Position numbers and translations under genes: made by a program. From contig OX335641.1 in assembly GCA_946894095.1 (NCBI GenBank), forward strand, positions 12,108,501 to 12,172,500: DNA of 64,000 bases. The letters are read 5' to 3'. The stretch is from Incurvaria masculella (taxonomy: Eukaryota; Arthropoda; Insecta; Lepidoptera; Incurvariidae). Positions 1 to 11,713 of this stretch are shown here, piece after piece; the stretch's first letter is position 1; the number at the start of each line of letters is the position of its first letter. Under the pieces are notes generated by a model that had not been told where the DNA came from, made no database searches, and worked only from the letters and a program-made list of their open reading frames with translations.

Positions 1-434
1 TTAACAACTCGAATATAGGTACGCTCTTACTATTACAGATGCAGAACATACCAAACGCTCATACGAAAAGTCTCTATCATAGAGCAAGGCCAAAGACGCA
101 GAGGCACAATGATTTGATTCATCGGAGTACGGGCGAGTTCATAATATTCTAATTTAAACAAATTGTCTATTAGAATGGTCTTCCATAACCGAGCGACCAC
201 CGCGGCGACAAATTAAAAAAAATATACGGTCGCATTTGTCATTTCAGTCGCTTCGTTATTCATACATATGAACCCGTTCACCCGAACAGAAAACCCATGC
301 GACTGACACTTTAACTGCAGCTTGTGACATAATATTTCCTAAGCTGAGCAAACGAGAGAAAGTAGAAATTAATACGATATGAAAGAAGCGTACAAATGGA
401 TTTGATGGTTCACAAATTATAGAAAACGTACGGT
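1..434. other. Unannotated AT-rich DNA
   Basis: I see no coding frame, RNA gene or recognised repeat here before repeat family X begins. Confidence 0.4.
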
Positions 435-870
435 GTTAAGGCTGTCGTGAAGTCACAAAAAATCTAAGATTTGAAATTTTTAAGAAATGCATTCTTTGTC
501 TATTGGCCAAGATACAATTTTGCACGGCGTCTGCCCGTCCTCCAGGTCCTAACGTTTCCCAACCCCTAAACTTTGTCAGATTTTGATAAAATTTTGTTTA
601 TCACTTGAGAAAGCTTCATTCTATGTCCGTATGTTTTGATTTTTTTGTAAGTATCTGTATTTTTCAGTAAAAAAACGTAAAAAAAGACAACTTTTTTCGA
701 ATGTTTATCAGTCAATCTTTCCCAAACTGAGAAGTAAATTAATAAAATTAAAACATACAGACATAGATTTCGATAATATATTTTAGAATCCAAAATTTCA
801 AAAACCCAGTGAAAGATTAAGAGCATGGAAACAGTTATCACCCGTTGTATGGGGAATTGATAGGTAACGA
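435..870 (+). repeat. Repeat family X, copy A (decayed protein-coding segment)
   Basis: One of three diverged copies in this window (others at 11714-12155 and 51485-51783, both on the minus strand). Two stretches align codon by codon with copy B. An upstream block at about 435-545 reads as a peptide containing DLKFLRNAF and WPRYNFAR. A downstream block at about 730-865 contains FDNIF, NPKFQKP and SPVVWGIDR. Differences from copy B in the second block fall largely at synonymous third positions, although copy A has an in-frame stop (TAG, after FDNIF) and another in the first block. I infer that the copies descend from a source that encoded a protein. I do not recognise the protein; it may belong to an undescribed mobile element or a duplicated gene. 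Confidence 0.6.
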
Positions 871-1187
871 CTCTGTTAAGGGGCAGCCAAGGGTGCACAA
901 TTTTCTCGACCCTGAAGAAGCGTTATTTTAAGTTTGGAAATTATGCCACGTTACGAATGTATTTAGGAATAAAATGCCTTCGTTTGCAATTATTTAAAAA
1001 CAATTGGAAATAGTCCTTAACCTTTGTTGCAACGATTTATGATAAGGCGTAAAATTGATGTGCTGATTGTCCTGTGAAGTGTTCAAAATTACGCTTTAAT
1101 AAAAGACAGTCTCAGTGAATAAATATTTGCATAGGTATGCTACTAATACAAATACAATTATAAATAAATGTCTAATAACAATAAACG

Positions 1188-1465
1188 AGCGTTTGTAGCT
1201 CAGGGGCGCGGGGACTACATTTTCGTGCCAGAGGTCATGGTTTGAATCCTCGCCCCGTTCATGTGGTATAGCCGGCCCGGGTCGCACTGGATGAAAATAT
1301 GGTAGAAACAGCAATGAAAAATTGTCCTTGTTTTTCATCCAGCTCCATGTAGCCGTGCTAATATAGTAAAGTCATGAATGGCAATCAATTCCTTCATCTC
1401 CGATTCGGTGTGTTGGGCTCATATCATGACGGTAAGTGAGTAGGCCCAGATACAAAAAAAATAAC
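1188..1465 (+). mobile_element. tRNA-derived SINE, type 1 body
   Basis: The head at 1188-1255 resembles a tRNA, with an A-box-like TAGCTCAGGGG and a B-box-like GGTTTGAATCC. The body (rough match to GGATGAAAATATGG, AAGCGGCAATGAAAA, GCCGTGCTAATA) is shared with many copies in this window, and the copy ends in an A-rich run near 1455. It is diverged, and so old. Confidence 0.7.
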
Positions 1466-2949
1466 AGAAATCCAATCTACTGAAAAGTTGCGTGTATTTT
1501 TCAGTAGATCGACTATCGCGATATTATATTGCGTCTATTGGGATGGGAAGCCTCTAAACAGAATGTAACACGTGACATTAATTTTAGGGGTAAAGCCTTT
1601 AAAGTCGGCTCAAACCGGCTAAAACCGCCCGTCACGTTACATGGCCGTCCAATGTTGAATGTTATTAAATTTTCTAACATTCCAATAAAATACGTTAATC
1701 AGGAAAACAAGCTTCCACGTGGAAATATATGACCTAATATTGGGCCCGCACCGGTTCTTCAAACCAAACGTCAATAGTCGATATGATCGGCGCAGGCGCA
1801 GGCGGCGGCGAAGCAAAGACAAAATGTCTACCTTAATGACGCGCAATCAGCATAGCTTATAAACATTCCACGTGGCCGGAGCTAAGAGATTCTATCCACG
1901 TGGCGCGGGCGCGTTTATTTGCGTTCCGTGGAGCCGGGAATACAGTGCGAGAGAAGTTATGTTCGGGCACGTGTTCTACTATGTACTGTTCTGTGTGGTA
2001 CACGATGGAATCAGGCGTAACGACGTGAAGCATGCCCACAAACCCGAACACAAGAAATTAAAAGATTACCTCACATCAAAAAAGGAAGGGGTTGTACCAT
2101 TGCTGCTATGAGCTACTGTGAGACCCGTCGCCAATACATAAAAATCAACCATAATTAATGCCGTACACAAATATAGTCACAGATGTATTGAAATATTTGT
2201 CTGGTTGGGAATTGACTTGGCGGCATTTTGGGAGCGCTTTCGCGCTCGGCGGTAAATGCTTGGACTGCGTGGCACATATGCAGAATTGGTCCATGCGGCG
2301 TCGACCCTGGTAACGCCCACATAGCATTTTTTCTCGATTTTATCTCCCGTGGAAATTACCGCCAGTTCGAAGTAATTCAGAGAGGAATTATTACCTCAAA
2401 CAGGAATTTCTAAGCATATTAGAAAAATTACCAAAAAAACATTTTTTTTAATGTTAATTAAAACTCGACATAACATCACATAGGTTTCAATCCATCATTA
2501 TTATAGGAAATACAATTCTAATAAACTTTGTGGTACGTAGGTCATTTGATTGATTTGATTTGCCGTCAACCGTTTAAGTGACAGTTGACCGACCTGGTTC
2601 CGAGTCGCTGCACAGATTTTTTGGTTAGCGTAAATTCTTAATCGAAGCACAGAATCGTCATTCTGTGAGCCAAAACACAATTTCGTGTTATTTTCCGTTC
2701 CGCCAGCCCGAACACATACTGAACATGGCGTATCCTACGTACAAAATCTTTGTATTTGACTAGACAAATGTATTACACAGCCTTTTGTCATAGATGGACA
2801 GCAAAAAGTTATAATGTTAGGTTCGTTTATTTAAATCTTCTAAGATAACCTAAATGCATTCTGCAATGCAATGCACAAAACCATCGTTTTTTTTATATTT
2901 ATGATTTTTTTATATGTTAGTGAAAAGCAACGTTATAGTACCTATCAGC
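1466..2949. other. Unannotated intergenic DNA
   Basis: Mixed GC content with several short open frames on both strands (for example 1872-2111 and 2228-2413). None shows a recognisable domain, and overlapping frames of similar length argue against coding. Confidence 0.35.
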
Positions 2950-3290
2950 CTCCGTAGCCCAGTGGTGCGACGCCTTGCGATTAAATTAGCTGGGTGAAGC
3001 ACCTCTGAGCGCGATTGGTTTCTGGATGGGTGACCGTTTCAATCGTTGAGGCTGGCCGTGGTTCGGACACCACGTAAACCTGTAGATCACCTTCCTTACT
3101 TACTAGGTGGTAGGGTTAATCCCACCCGAGGAGTTGGTATCATCGCATTGAATGTACGATGGTCGAAGCGGCAATGAAAATTGACCGATTAGCCATATAA
3201 GGAAGGTCCTGGCATGGCTCCTAGTTCCCGTTAGGCTAATATCTGACAGTTAGTTTGGTATTAGCCATCCATGTCCAGTTACATAAAAAA
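2950..3290 (+). mobile_element. SINE, type 2 head (tRNA-like start plus 5S-like motif)
   Basis: It begins with GCCTCCGTAGCCCAGTGG, where TAGCCCAGTGG fits a pol III A box. At 3023-3036 it has TGGATGGGTGACCG, identical to a stretch I know from the internal promoter region of insect 5S rRNA. From about 3055 the body (GGTGGTAGGG, TGGTATCATCGCATTGAATG, AAGGAAGGTCCTGGCATGG, TTAGCCATCCATGTCC) is the same as in type 1 SINEs. The A tail at 3285-3290 runs directly into a GACG repeat. Confidence 0.7.
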
Positions 3291-3560
3291 CCGGCCAAGT
3301 GCGAGTCGGCCTCGCACACGAAGGGGTTCCGTACCATCGTACAAAATTTAACACAAAAAAACACGTTGTTTTTATTAGGCTCCCCTTTATTTATTTATTT
3401 TTAATTTACCTATTTGTTAAAATTTATAGCGGCAAAATATATACACACTCTGGGAACATTTCAGCTGGCTACCTATTACGGTTCACGAGATACAGCTCTG
3501 TGACAGACGGACGGACAGCGGAGGCTTCGTAATAGGTTTCAGTTGGCAGCGGAACCCTAT
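3291..3560 (+). repeat. GACG-type dispersed repeat, copy 1
   Basis: Starts CCGGCCAAGTGCGAGTCGG, then GGGTTCCGTACCATCGTAC, an AT-rich middle with GCGGCAAAATA, a short GACG array near 3508, GCGGAGGCTTCGTAATAGG and a decayed end (GGAACCCTA). Nine copies are visible in the window. The two ends carry complementary GGGTTCCGTACC and GGTACGGAACCC motifs. This repeat is widespread in Lepidoptera; I cannot assign its class from sequence alone. Confidence 0.85.
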
Positions 3561-4307
3561 AAAAAACATTTGTCTAGAAAATACTATATAGTATACATCC
3601 GCTGCAATAAATCAATAATAAAATCAATAATATCGAATTAACCTCAAACATCTCGACTTTTGTACATTATTCAATCGAATAATTGAATTCTTGGAGGTTG
3701 GTCAAGTATGTTTATGAATTTAATGGAACCCAAATCAATAAGATAACGGTAATGTCGTATCGCATTAAATACATTAAATATATCAAGTCCATTTCTTTCT
3801 GACTATTCCTCTCTCAACAAGAGAAAGTTCATCAATCTCAAGGTTCACATCAAAATAACACGGTAACATAATTGCTCTATTACAAACAGCTACCAGAAAC
3901 ATCATAATCACAGTCATTCGGGTAATAAACGGACACCCACATCATTTATAGACAATTTGTTACACACGCATTACGCAACACGGGCCTGCGGACTTGTCCG
4001 CCGCTATGATAACTCCGTTCAGTTAGAGGAATTCGGGCTAATTAATACTTTATTACCGCAATAGTACAGGTCCGGACGTATTTTTAACAAGATGCGTACA
4101 TGCCGCTACGCGTTCTATGGTAGTATTATAATCATACCGTCGCGCGATAATACTTTATTTTAATTCTAAAATTGAAACAACAATGTTTTGCTTACAAATA
4201 TGTCGTGCAGCTACCCTCAGCAGAAACCTGTTTTCTACATAAAACCTGTAGGGTTTAATTTTTTTGAAATATATTTCTAAATACTAGTAGCTAGTTTACT
4301 GTTTTTA
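3561..4307. other. Unannotated AT-rich DNA
   Basis: No coding frame or recognised repeat seen. Confidence 0.35.
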
Positions 4308-4510
4308 ACCGACTTCAAAAAAGGAGGAGGTTATCAATTCGTCGGAATCTTTTTTTTTTTTTTTTTTTTTTTATGTATGTTCACCGATTACTCGAAGACC
4401 CGTGGACCGATTTGGAAAATTCTTTTTTTGTTCGAAAGGGTATACTTTCTAGTTGGTCCCATTTTTTTTTTATCAAAATCGGTTCAGTAGTTTGGTACTT
4501 AACTATAACA
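4308..4510 (+). repeat. Dispersed repeat starting AACCGACTTCAAAAAAGGAGG, with poly-T tract
   Basis: Head sequence ACCGACTTCAAAAAAGGAGG is followed by a poly-T run of about 20 (near 4351-4371) and an ordered block (CCGATTACTCGAAGACCCG, GGTATACTTTCTAGTTGGTCC). A partial second copy lies at 27697-27800. The reverse-oriented end GAAGTCGGTGCC at 5518-5530 may be the other terminus, which would make this a diverged element of about 1.2 kb, but the middle is not clear enough to say. Confidence 0.6.
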
Positions 4511-5049
4511 AACATCGAATTTCTTAACCCCGCGAACCCAGAAAAGTGATTTTTTAGTTACAGTAGCTTTCTTTTCGGGTGAGATTGCTCAGTATGAGAG
4601 GTTTTTTTTTACTTCAACTGTTGGGGGTATTCAAGGGGGGTAAAAGAGGGCAAATTGTACACATTTCTATCTCTAGAGCCGCTGAACCCAGAAATGTCAG
4701 AGTATGTTTTGTTTTAGATGGGAATTCTTAAGAAGAAAATATTTTTGGAAATTATACTATTAGGGGGGTAAAACAGGTCAAAATGAACACATTTAGGCGA
4801 AAACCACTCATGTTGAGATCTCTGAAACCAATTATCCTCGAAACTTAAAATTTTCAGTGACTTCTTGTTAATTCGAAAAGGCTCGCTCACAACGGATTTT
4901 ACAAAATTCAACTGTTAAGGGGGGATAAACGAGGCCGATATGTACACATTTTCATACAACTTAAACTTACGCAAGAAACAGACTATCCGGAACGATGGTA
5001 GGATGAGAAATTCAGAAGCTCAGCGGTTCCGGTTCATCGTTGTTTTGTC

Positions 5050-5150
5050 TTTTTAGGGTTCCGTTCCCAAAGGGCACCAACTTCCGCTGTCCGTCCGTCC
5101 GTCCATCTGTCACAGCACTCTATCTCACGTGATCTCATCGTATCAATTAT
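5050..5150 (-). repeat. GACG-type dispersed repeat, partial copy
   Basis: Only the terminal part is present, inverted: TTTTTAGGGTTCCGTTCCCA, CCGCTGTCCGTCCGTCCGTCC, then TGTCACAGCACTCTATCTC. The rest of the repeat is missing. Confidence 0.75.
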
Positions 5151-5374
5151 CGTACGTATCAACCGTGAACTCATGAATCCAGATAGTTACCGGTCTACCT
5201 TTCGTCAGAAATGAGATTTCTCAATGGTTGTATTTCTGCTAATGCTCGTTCATTGTATTGTATTGAATTGTATATGTATGTATATCTTCTTTCCACTTTG
5301 TATGTGAAGTTGAGCAGGAGGGCTCGCCCACCTTGACTTAAAAGTTACGCCACCACTAAAAAGCAAAAAATAAA

Positions 5375-6488
5375 ATATTTTTAAATAAAAAAAGGACCGC
5401 CTTCAAAAAAACCGGAACTAAAAAGCAAAAAATAATTGGTTACTTTTAATTAATGTACGAAAAGCTATTTTAATTCTAACTAATTATGTACAATTTCTTA
5501 ATTTTTAATCATCTTTTGAAGTCGGTGCCTTGGGTAGACGTTCTTTAAGGGCTGCAAGTAGTTAGATTAATATTACCTATGGCTAAGAAAGAAATATAAG
5601 TAGGTAGCTACTTACATTTACCTACTTGAACAAAACACAATAACAAAAATTACATGAACAAACTGGTCGGAAAAACGTATGTAAGTAGGTATTTAGGCAA
5701 GTACTTTGTAATTTAAATATGCCTTATACTTAAACTAAATACCTAATACAATAAAAACAAAATATTTACAAGAAAACCTTACGAACAAACCAATATAAAA
5801 ACAACGACCACTTATATGATAAATATTTAGGTAGGTGTAGCTTGTACTTTTTATTCTACCTAAATACCTACATAACACAAAACAAAAAAAAATACAAACA
5901 TAAAAAAGAACAGAAAACAATAGGTAGCGACTTTGAGGTGTCTGCTCTCAACTTCGTGTCAAAACGAAACGAGAGAAAGTGTGCGGTTAGTACAGATCTC
6001 ACCAATTTCGGCAGAAATCGTCTCGTTCAGACAACGATGTCGCAGGGCAGTACCAATCAACACAGAGCAGCGAATTAACGTCCTCCTTCACCAGTCCAGC
6101 CTTTATAAACCCGAAAGTACTAATAATAATCGCTGAAACCCAATTTCAGTACGCTGCGCTGTATCGATATCAGCTTGCACGTAAACCAACGCTAAGGGCA
6201 TCTCCAGTTAGACAAAATGCTCTGTGGACCAATCATTACTGACTCAGGTTGTTTACGCTCTCGTAGACTTCGGGTGTGTTCGGCTGAAATAGTGTCTGTT
6301 CGGTCAGCAGCGTGCGAAGCGAACTCTACCCAAGGCACCGACTTCAAAAGATGATTAAAAATTAAGAAATTGTACATAATTAGTTAGAATTAAAATAGCT
6401 TTTCGTACATTAATTAAAAGTAACCAATTATTTTTTGCTTTTTAGTTCCGGTTTTTTTGAAGGCGGTCCTTTTTTTATTTAAAAATAT
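5375..6488. repeat. Perfect 164-bp inverted repeat with 786-bp spacer
   Basis: The left arm (5375-5538) and the reverse complement of the right arm (6325-6488) are identical over all 164 bases as I read them. The outer ends start ATATTTTTAAATAAAAAAAG and the inner ends are GCCTTGGGTAGA. The arms contain ACCGCCTTCAAAAAAACCGG and a GAAGTCGGTGCC motif. The spacer (5539-6324) is AT-rich on the left and more mixed on the right, with no recognised protein. I could not find a convincing target duplication outside the arms. It could be a foldback-type element, or two copies of one repeat homogenised by gene conversion. Confidence 0.8.
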
Positions 6489-8334
6489 CATAAATTCGTT
6501 TTCTCGTAAATGACCGAGATAAAAACAGTTCGGTTTTGCATACTATTTGAATAAAAATGTTTTCAATTAAGCATTTAATATTCCAGTTAATTGACGACTA
6601 CGTGCTGCTTTCAAACTAACTTTAAAATTGTAATATTTCGGCACTATTGGAATATAATGAAATTAAAATAATAAGGAGAAATAAATATTATTTCTCAGTT
6701 CCTTTCATACTTTCCCAATTGCCACGGTGGTCAAGTTACAGACTTGTAAATGGCCTAAGAGCCGCTTTAAAATATTCCGTACCGAGTGAAATTGGGCACG
6801 CTATTTGTCGAACATTTTTAAAACTACACCAAATAATTCGAACCAATCGGAATCACAAAGCATACCAAATCAGCGCGACAATAAAACATCCCTAGTGACA
6901 GAATGACATTACAGAACATAACTTTAATGACAGCAAGATAAAGGCCATTTTGGCGCAGCAAATGTGGTAGTTATGACCAGTAACGTTGTACAGCCGATCA
7001 CCTTGATCGAGTTTTGACGCAAGTTTGCTTATGCAATGCGATCGTTGAACTCTTCATCTTATCTCAAAACGATTTGTTCGAAAATTTTAGGGATGTTTCA
7101 TGGCGAGATATTACTTAGTCGATAGCGTCGACACACCATATCATATTAATCGTGTTTTATTAAGAACATTCTAAAATTTTATTGATTACTTATATCCGTA
7201 CAATTCATACGTTTTGCAATAAGTAACAACATTATTATTGATATTATTGCATAGCACAGGTTGACCATCGACTTCATGAATACCAGGACGTGATTCTGCG
7301 TATGCTTGCATAAGATCGAAACGTGAAAAAAGAAAGCATTTTTTTTCATTTACATTTTCAGAAAAGTGGGAACATAGTTATGTTAATTACAAGGTTAATT
7401 CTGCCACATATATGGCATATTATACACATGTGTACTGATATTGATGAGACAACTCTCAAAATAAGTTCGCTTTCGATTATAACATTCTCGTAGATAAATA
7501 TGTATGGTTTTTGTAATTATAAAACGTCACAGAAGCCCGTGCGTGCTTCAACATTAAACGATTATTTGTCTTTTAACCACGATTGAGAAATAAGATGGAA
7601 AAATACACTTTTTTATACTCGTCTTGTTTAGGAAAACAAAATTTGTTGTCAGAATCTTAAAAAAATCGCGCAATTAATATTTATTTTTTTATCGATATAG
7701 CGATTATGGAAGCCATCACTAGCGCATTAAACGCACATCTGTGCTAACAAACAGACAATAATGAGACGTATCGCTCGCGCATGCGTCCCGCCGAAACACG
7801 ACACGACCATCTGCAAACAATGCGCGCGCGGGCTACAGGTGATTTGCTCCGAGATGCGATCCGACACGGCTTGTCGCGCCGCCGGTGTCCCAGGCAGGAA
7901 TGAATCCCCTCTAAAAGTGAACCCCTGTTTACAGTAATTTGACACTAAGTATGTCGTTTTATGATCATAAATCAAGTTGAATACCAAACAAGGCGGCCGA
8001 CAAAGTGAATGGGAGGTACATTCGAGTGCTTCGAGTTGTATAAACAAAACCGAGACGCGTCACCGCCGCTCCATTGACAAACTGCCATAATTGTAGTAGG
8101 AAGGTACATACTCTTTTATGACATTTGTTTTTAGTAATGCCTTTTGCGACGCATTTCCAAACGAGATTTTCTCTTTAATTTAAGATTCCGAATAAAAAAA
8201 CAAATTCCAAGACGTCTTGATAATAGAGTGAGTGACTCGCAGCTCACGGGCGTAGGGATTTACTTTTGATGCCAGGTTCATGAGTTCGACCGGTGATGTC
8301 TGACTCTCTTTTTGATGTTTTTTCATGTTTTTTG
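6489..8334. other. Unannotated DNA with one unrecognised 106-aa frame
   Basis: A minus-strand frame at 7727-8047 lies in a locally GC-richer patch (7720-8060). It has no domain I recognise and no splice or promoter support. 8226-8300 looks like a decayed tRNA-type head (GGTTCATGAGTTCGACC). The rest is AT-rich and featureless. Confidence 0.3.
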
Positions 8335-8692
8335 TATGTAAATGGACATGGATGGTTAATACTAAATTGACCGTCAGATATTAGCCTAACACACCACATG
8401 GGAACTATGTGCCATGCCAGGACCTACCTTATATTGCTCGTCTACATTGAATTGAATGGAAAACATGGCCAATTTTCATTGCCGCTTCGACCATCGTTCA
8501 TTCAATGCGATGGTACCACCGTTAACCTTACCACCTAGTAAGTAAGGGACCTACAGCTTTACGTGTCATCCGAACCACGGCCAGCCTTAACGTTTTAAAA
8601 TGGTCACCCATTCAAAATTTACCCGCTCACAGGTGACCAAGCTTTTCGAATCGCAAGGCGTCGCGCCACTGGGCTGCCGAGGCTGACAAACA
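8335..8692 (-). mobile_element. SINE, type 2 head, inverted
   Basis: Reading the minus strand, it starts GCCTCGGCAGCCCAGTGG, carries TGAATGGGTGACC (the 5S-like motif with one change) and continues into the shared body (TGGTACCATCGCATTGAATG, AAGCGGCAATGAAAA, TTAACCATCCATGTCC). It is close to full length. Confidence 0.75.
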
Positions 8693-8699
8693 ATATCAA

Positions 8700-9009
8700 A
8701 TGTGTTCGATAAGTCCATTTCTTCACGAATTCGAATGTTTGCATGGTTCGGAATCAATTTAAAAGTTTAGGTCCCTTTACCCTACTAGGTGGTAGGTGTG
8801 TAAGCCCACCTGGGTTGGTACTATCGCATTAGATGAAAATATGGAAGAAGCGATAATGAACGACTGCCTGTGTTTTCCATCCATATCAATGTAGATGGGC
8901 AATATAAGGAAGGTCCTGATATGGCACCTAGATGCGGTTTGTTGGTCTGATTTCAAGATGACTTTACGTATTAGCCATAACCGTGCCAGCTTAAAATGGA
9001 AAAAAAAAA
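8700..9009 (+). mobile_element. SINE body, 5' truncated
   Basis: Starts within the GTTCGATAAGTCCATTTC segment and runs through TACTAGGTGGTAGG, AAGGAAGGTCCTGATATGG and TTAGCCATAACCGTGCC into an A tail of about 11 at 8999-9009. That tail is followed at once by a GACG repeat in the same orientation, as at 3290. Confidence 0.7.
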
Positions 9010-9262
9010 AGGTCAAGTGCGAGTCGGACTCGCACACAAAGGGTTCCGTACCATGGTACAAGATTTAACACCAAAAAATCGCGTGTTTTGTATTTGCTTT
9101 AATTTTTATTATTATTTAATTTTACCTATTTGTTTTAATAGCGGCAAAATAAATACACACTCTGTGATTATTTCAGCTGCCTACCTATTACGGTTCATGA
9201 GACGGGCCCTGTAACGGACGGACGGACGGACGGATAGCGGAGGCTTAGTAATAAGGTTCCGT
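9010..9262 (+). repeat. GACG-type dispersed repeat, copy 2
   Basis: GTCAAGTGCGAGTCGGACTC, GGGTTCCGTACCATGGTAC, GCGGCAAAATAAATACAC and four GACG units near 9217, then GCGGAGGCTTAGTAATAAGG. The terminal GGTACGGAACCC is lost. Confidence 0.8.
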
Positions 9263-9528
9263 TAACACGTTTTGGGTAAATACTAAAGGAAAAATACTAA
9301 GGTATAAGAAATCTTTGTATACATCATGAATAGTTAGAAAGTGCCTCGCATATTCTTATATAAGACATGTTACGCATAAATAATCAAACAATTTTGTTGC
9401 GGTCACAATTAGGGTTCCGGAGTTAAATTGTGACAATGCAATTAGGTTTTTGCAAGCAATTCCATATCATCATATTTGTACGGTATCACTAGATATTAGA
9501 AAACAAAATCCCCCTCCGCAACATAAGC

Positions 9529-10120
9529 GGCTCGTAGCCTAGTGGCGCGGGGACTGGCCTAGCGTACCAGAGGCCTGGGTTCAATACCGACATGCACCAC
9601 TGTCTTTCTTTTTCCGAGTTCGATAAGTGGATTTCGTCACGAATGCGAGCTGCTCCATGGTTCGGAATCCATGTAAAACTGTAGGACTCCTTCCCCTACT
9701 AGGTGGTAGGGTTTAAACCCGCCCGGGTTGGTACCATCGCATTGGATGAAAAGATGCTCGAAGCGGCAATGAAAAATGTATTTACATTTATTTATTTATG
9801 TATCCAATATAACACACATGCATTACGTACAAAACAATGTATCTTAAATATTTGGATTAAACCATTCCTGTAGACCATAAGGCCCGTGGTGGAAGTTACA
9901 ACAATAGGACAATATACTTTGAGTGTACATACAATAAAAAAACCTAACGAACATTCAAATTCGACATTCAAATTGTTCTTGTTTTACATCCAGTTCAATG
10001 TAGTCGTGCTTATAAAGGGAAGGTCCAGGCATGGCACCTAATTCCTTCAGGAATGTGGTGTATTGGGCTAATATCATAACCGTAGTTGTGTGGTATGAGC
10101 CATCCATGTCAGGTCGCATA
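9529..10120 (+). mobile_element. tRNA-headed SINE type 1, interrupted by about 195 bp
   Basis: Good pol III head: A box TAGCCTAGTGG near 9536 and B box GGTTCAATACC near 9579. The body is normal to GCAATGAAAAAT near 9776, where about 195 bp of unrelated AT-rich sequence (about 9777-9971, opening TTTACATTTATTTATTTATG) intrudes. The SINE then resumes at TTCTTGTTTTACATCCAG and ends TCAGGTCGCATAAAAAAA near 10126. I could not identify the inserted element or a clear target duplication. Confidence 0.7.
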
Positions 10121-10126
10121 AAAAAA

Positions 10127-10330
10127 ACTGTTTGTCTATCTGTCTGAACGCGATAAATTAAAAACTACTGAACGGATTTTCATACGGTTTTCACGGGATC
10201 AAGGTTTATGTGTATAGTTCATTAGTGTTTTGTGTAAATTGGTTGAAATATGACGATAATTGTTAAAGATATCGGAAAAAATCAAGCTGATTGGGGAACT
10301 TTAATCGAAAACGCTGCCTAATCCTTTGGA
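10127..10330 (+). repeat. Likely LINE 3' relic
   Basis: AACTACTGAACGGATTTTCA and the following TTTTCACGGG resemble the terminal segment of RTE-like repeats common in Lepidoptera. A similar ACTACTGAACTGATTTT lies at about 12813. No coding sequence is left. Confidence 0.35.
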
Positions 10331-10533
10331 GATATAACAAAATAATATGTGGTGGAATTGCTCCTCCTATACAGGATGTCGTAACGGCCAGTACATTAAT
10401 TTCGCCAGCGTAGTCCTCATGTTTTTCCGAGACAAAAAAGGTTACATTTTTTTCTAAAGTGTCTAGTTACCGAGATATACATTTTTGAAATGTATGTTTT
10501 AGTTTAGTGTAATTTGACGCACGTTGTAACCAT

Positions 10534-10620
10534 GCATAAGGAAGGTCTTGGCATGGAACCTAGATCCCACGTGGCGTATCAAGTTAATGTCATGACAGTA
10601 GGTGTGATATTAGCCATTTG
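10534..10620 (+). mobile_element. SINE 3' fragment
   Basis: CATAAGGAAGGTCTTGGCAT, GGAACCTAGATCCC and GATATTAGCCAT match the 3' third of the SINE body. The 5' part is absent. Confidence 0.6.
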
Positions 10621-10699
10621 TACAGTCAACCAAAGGTTAAAGGATACACTTCCGGTTAAACGTAAAAATAAATGGTGTTTAAATACAACCTTTGATTAA

Positions 10700-11713
10700 A
10701 TTTTTTTAGGATTTTGTTTACTCAGTAGCTAGTAGACATCCTCAACTATGTTTGAATCTATACTCAACCCTATAATAGTTTCCAAAAGTCAAAGTATTTC
10801 GACTGTTCATCTTTTCATTCAACCGGATGTGTATCCTAAACTCTTTGTTCGACTGTAAATACAACGTTCCCACGTTCTTACGGAACATTAGATTCTTTTT
10901 ACACTAAATTATTGAATTACTTTGCATGGAAAGTCTAACTTTTTATTAAGAGGATATTCAGCAAAAAGTTATTAAACTTTTTTGTTTGTTTCAATCCCAA
11001 TAATAATTTCCCAAATTTAATGTACTGGGCGTTACGACGACGGTCTACAGATAAGTCTGCGATGAAATATGTCTATCTTTTAAGGATAGCTTACTATAAA
11101 AAAAAAATGTTTTAAAAAATGGTCAAATAAGTTGTGGTAATTGGAAAGCTATTTTGAGGGATACTATTACAATCCTTACCAAATTAAATACGTTCGTTGC
11201 GTTAAGCATTTTATGCACATCATTATTGCCCTTTAAAGTATGCAATTATAATTAATATTTTCGGTGTTTTTGCAATATTAAAACTATGGCGCGCACCAAC
11301 GTGACTGGCGTTGTGTATAAATGCGCTAATCTCAGGAACTACCAGGGAGATATGCCATCTAGCGCGCCTGCTATGAGACCCGCTGTCTCCAATTTTCAAA
11401 AACTACCAACTCTAAGTACATGTCACATGGAAACAAAGTCACATACGTAATATAGGGTTTGTGTGGGTGGGAACTGACTCAACAAACACATTTTTAGAGC
11501 ATATTTGGAAACGGTGGCGATGTTTCGGCTGCATGATTTATGACGCGCCGCTTGATAGCGGCCACCAATGACCGGCAGTGCTTCATACCTGACGAAAAGA
11601 AGCCCGGGCAAAAGGGGCAACCCTATAGGCCCGCACCTGTACCAACTCATGAGATGCAGAAGACCCCACTATTATTGATTCCTATACAATTATATGGTCA
11701 CTATGACCATTCG
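10700..11713. other. Unannotated AT-rich DNA
   Basis: Nothing recognisable. Short overlapping frames at 11423-11734 on both strands cover a slightly GC-richer patch and look fortuitous. Confidence 0.35.

Noticed and set aside
7727..8047. 106-codon minus frame
   Set aside because: Mildly GC-rich patch, no domain and no splice signals; kept only as a note.
9529..9600. tRNA gene
   Set aside because: A and B boxes are present, but the acceptor and anticodon stems do not pair and the sequence continues into a SINE body; the same holds for the other tRNA-like heads.
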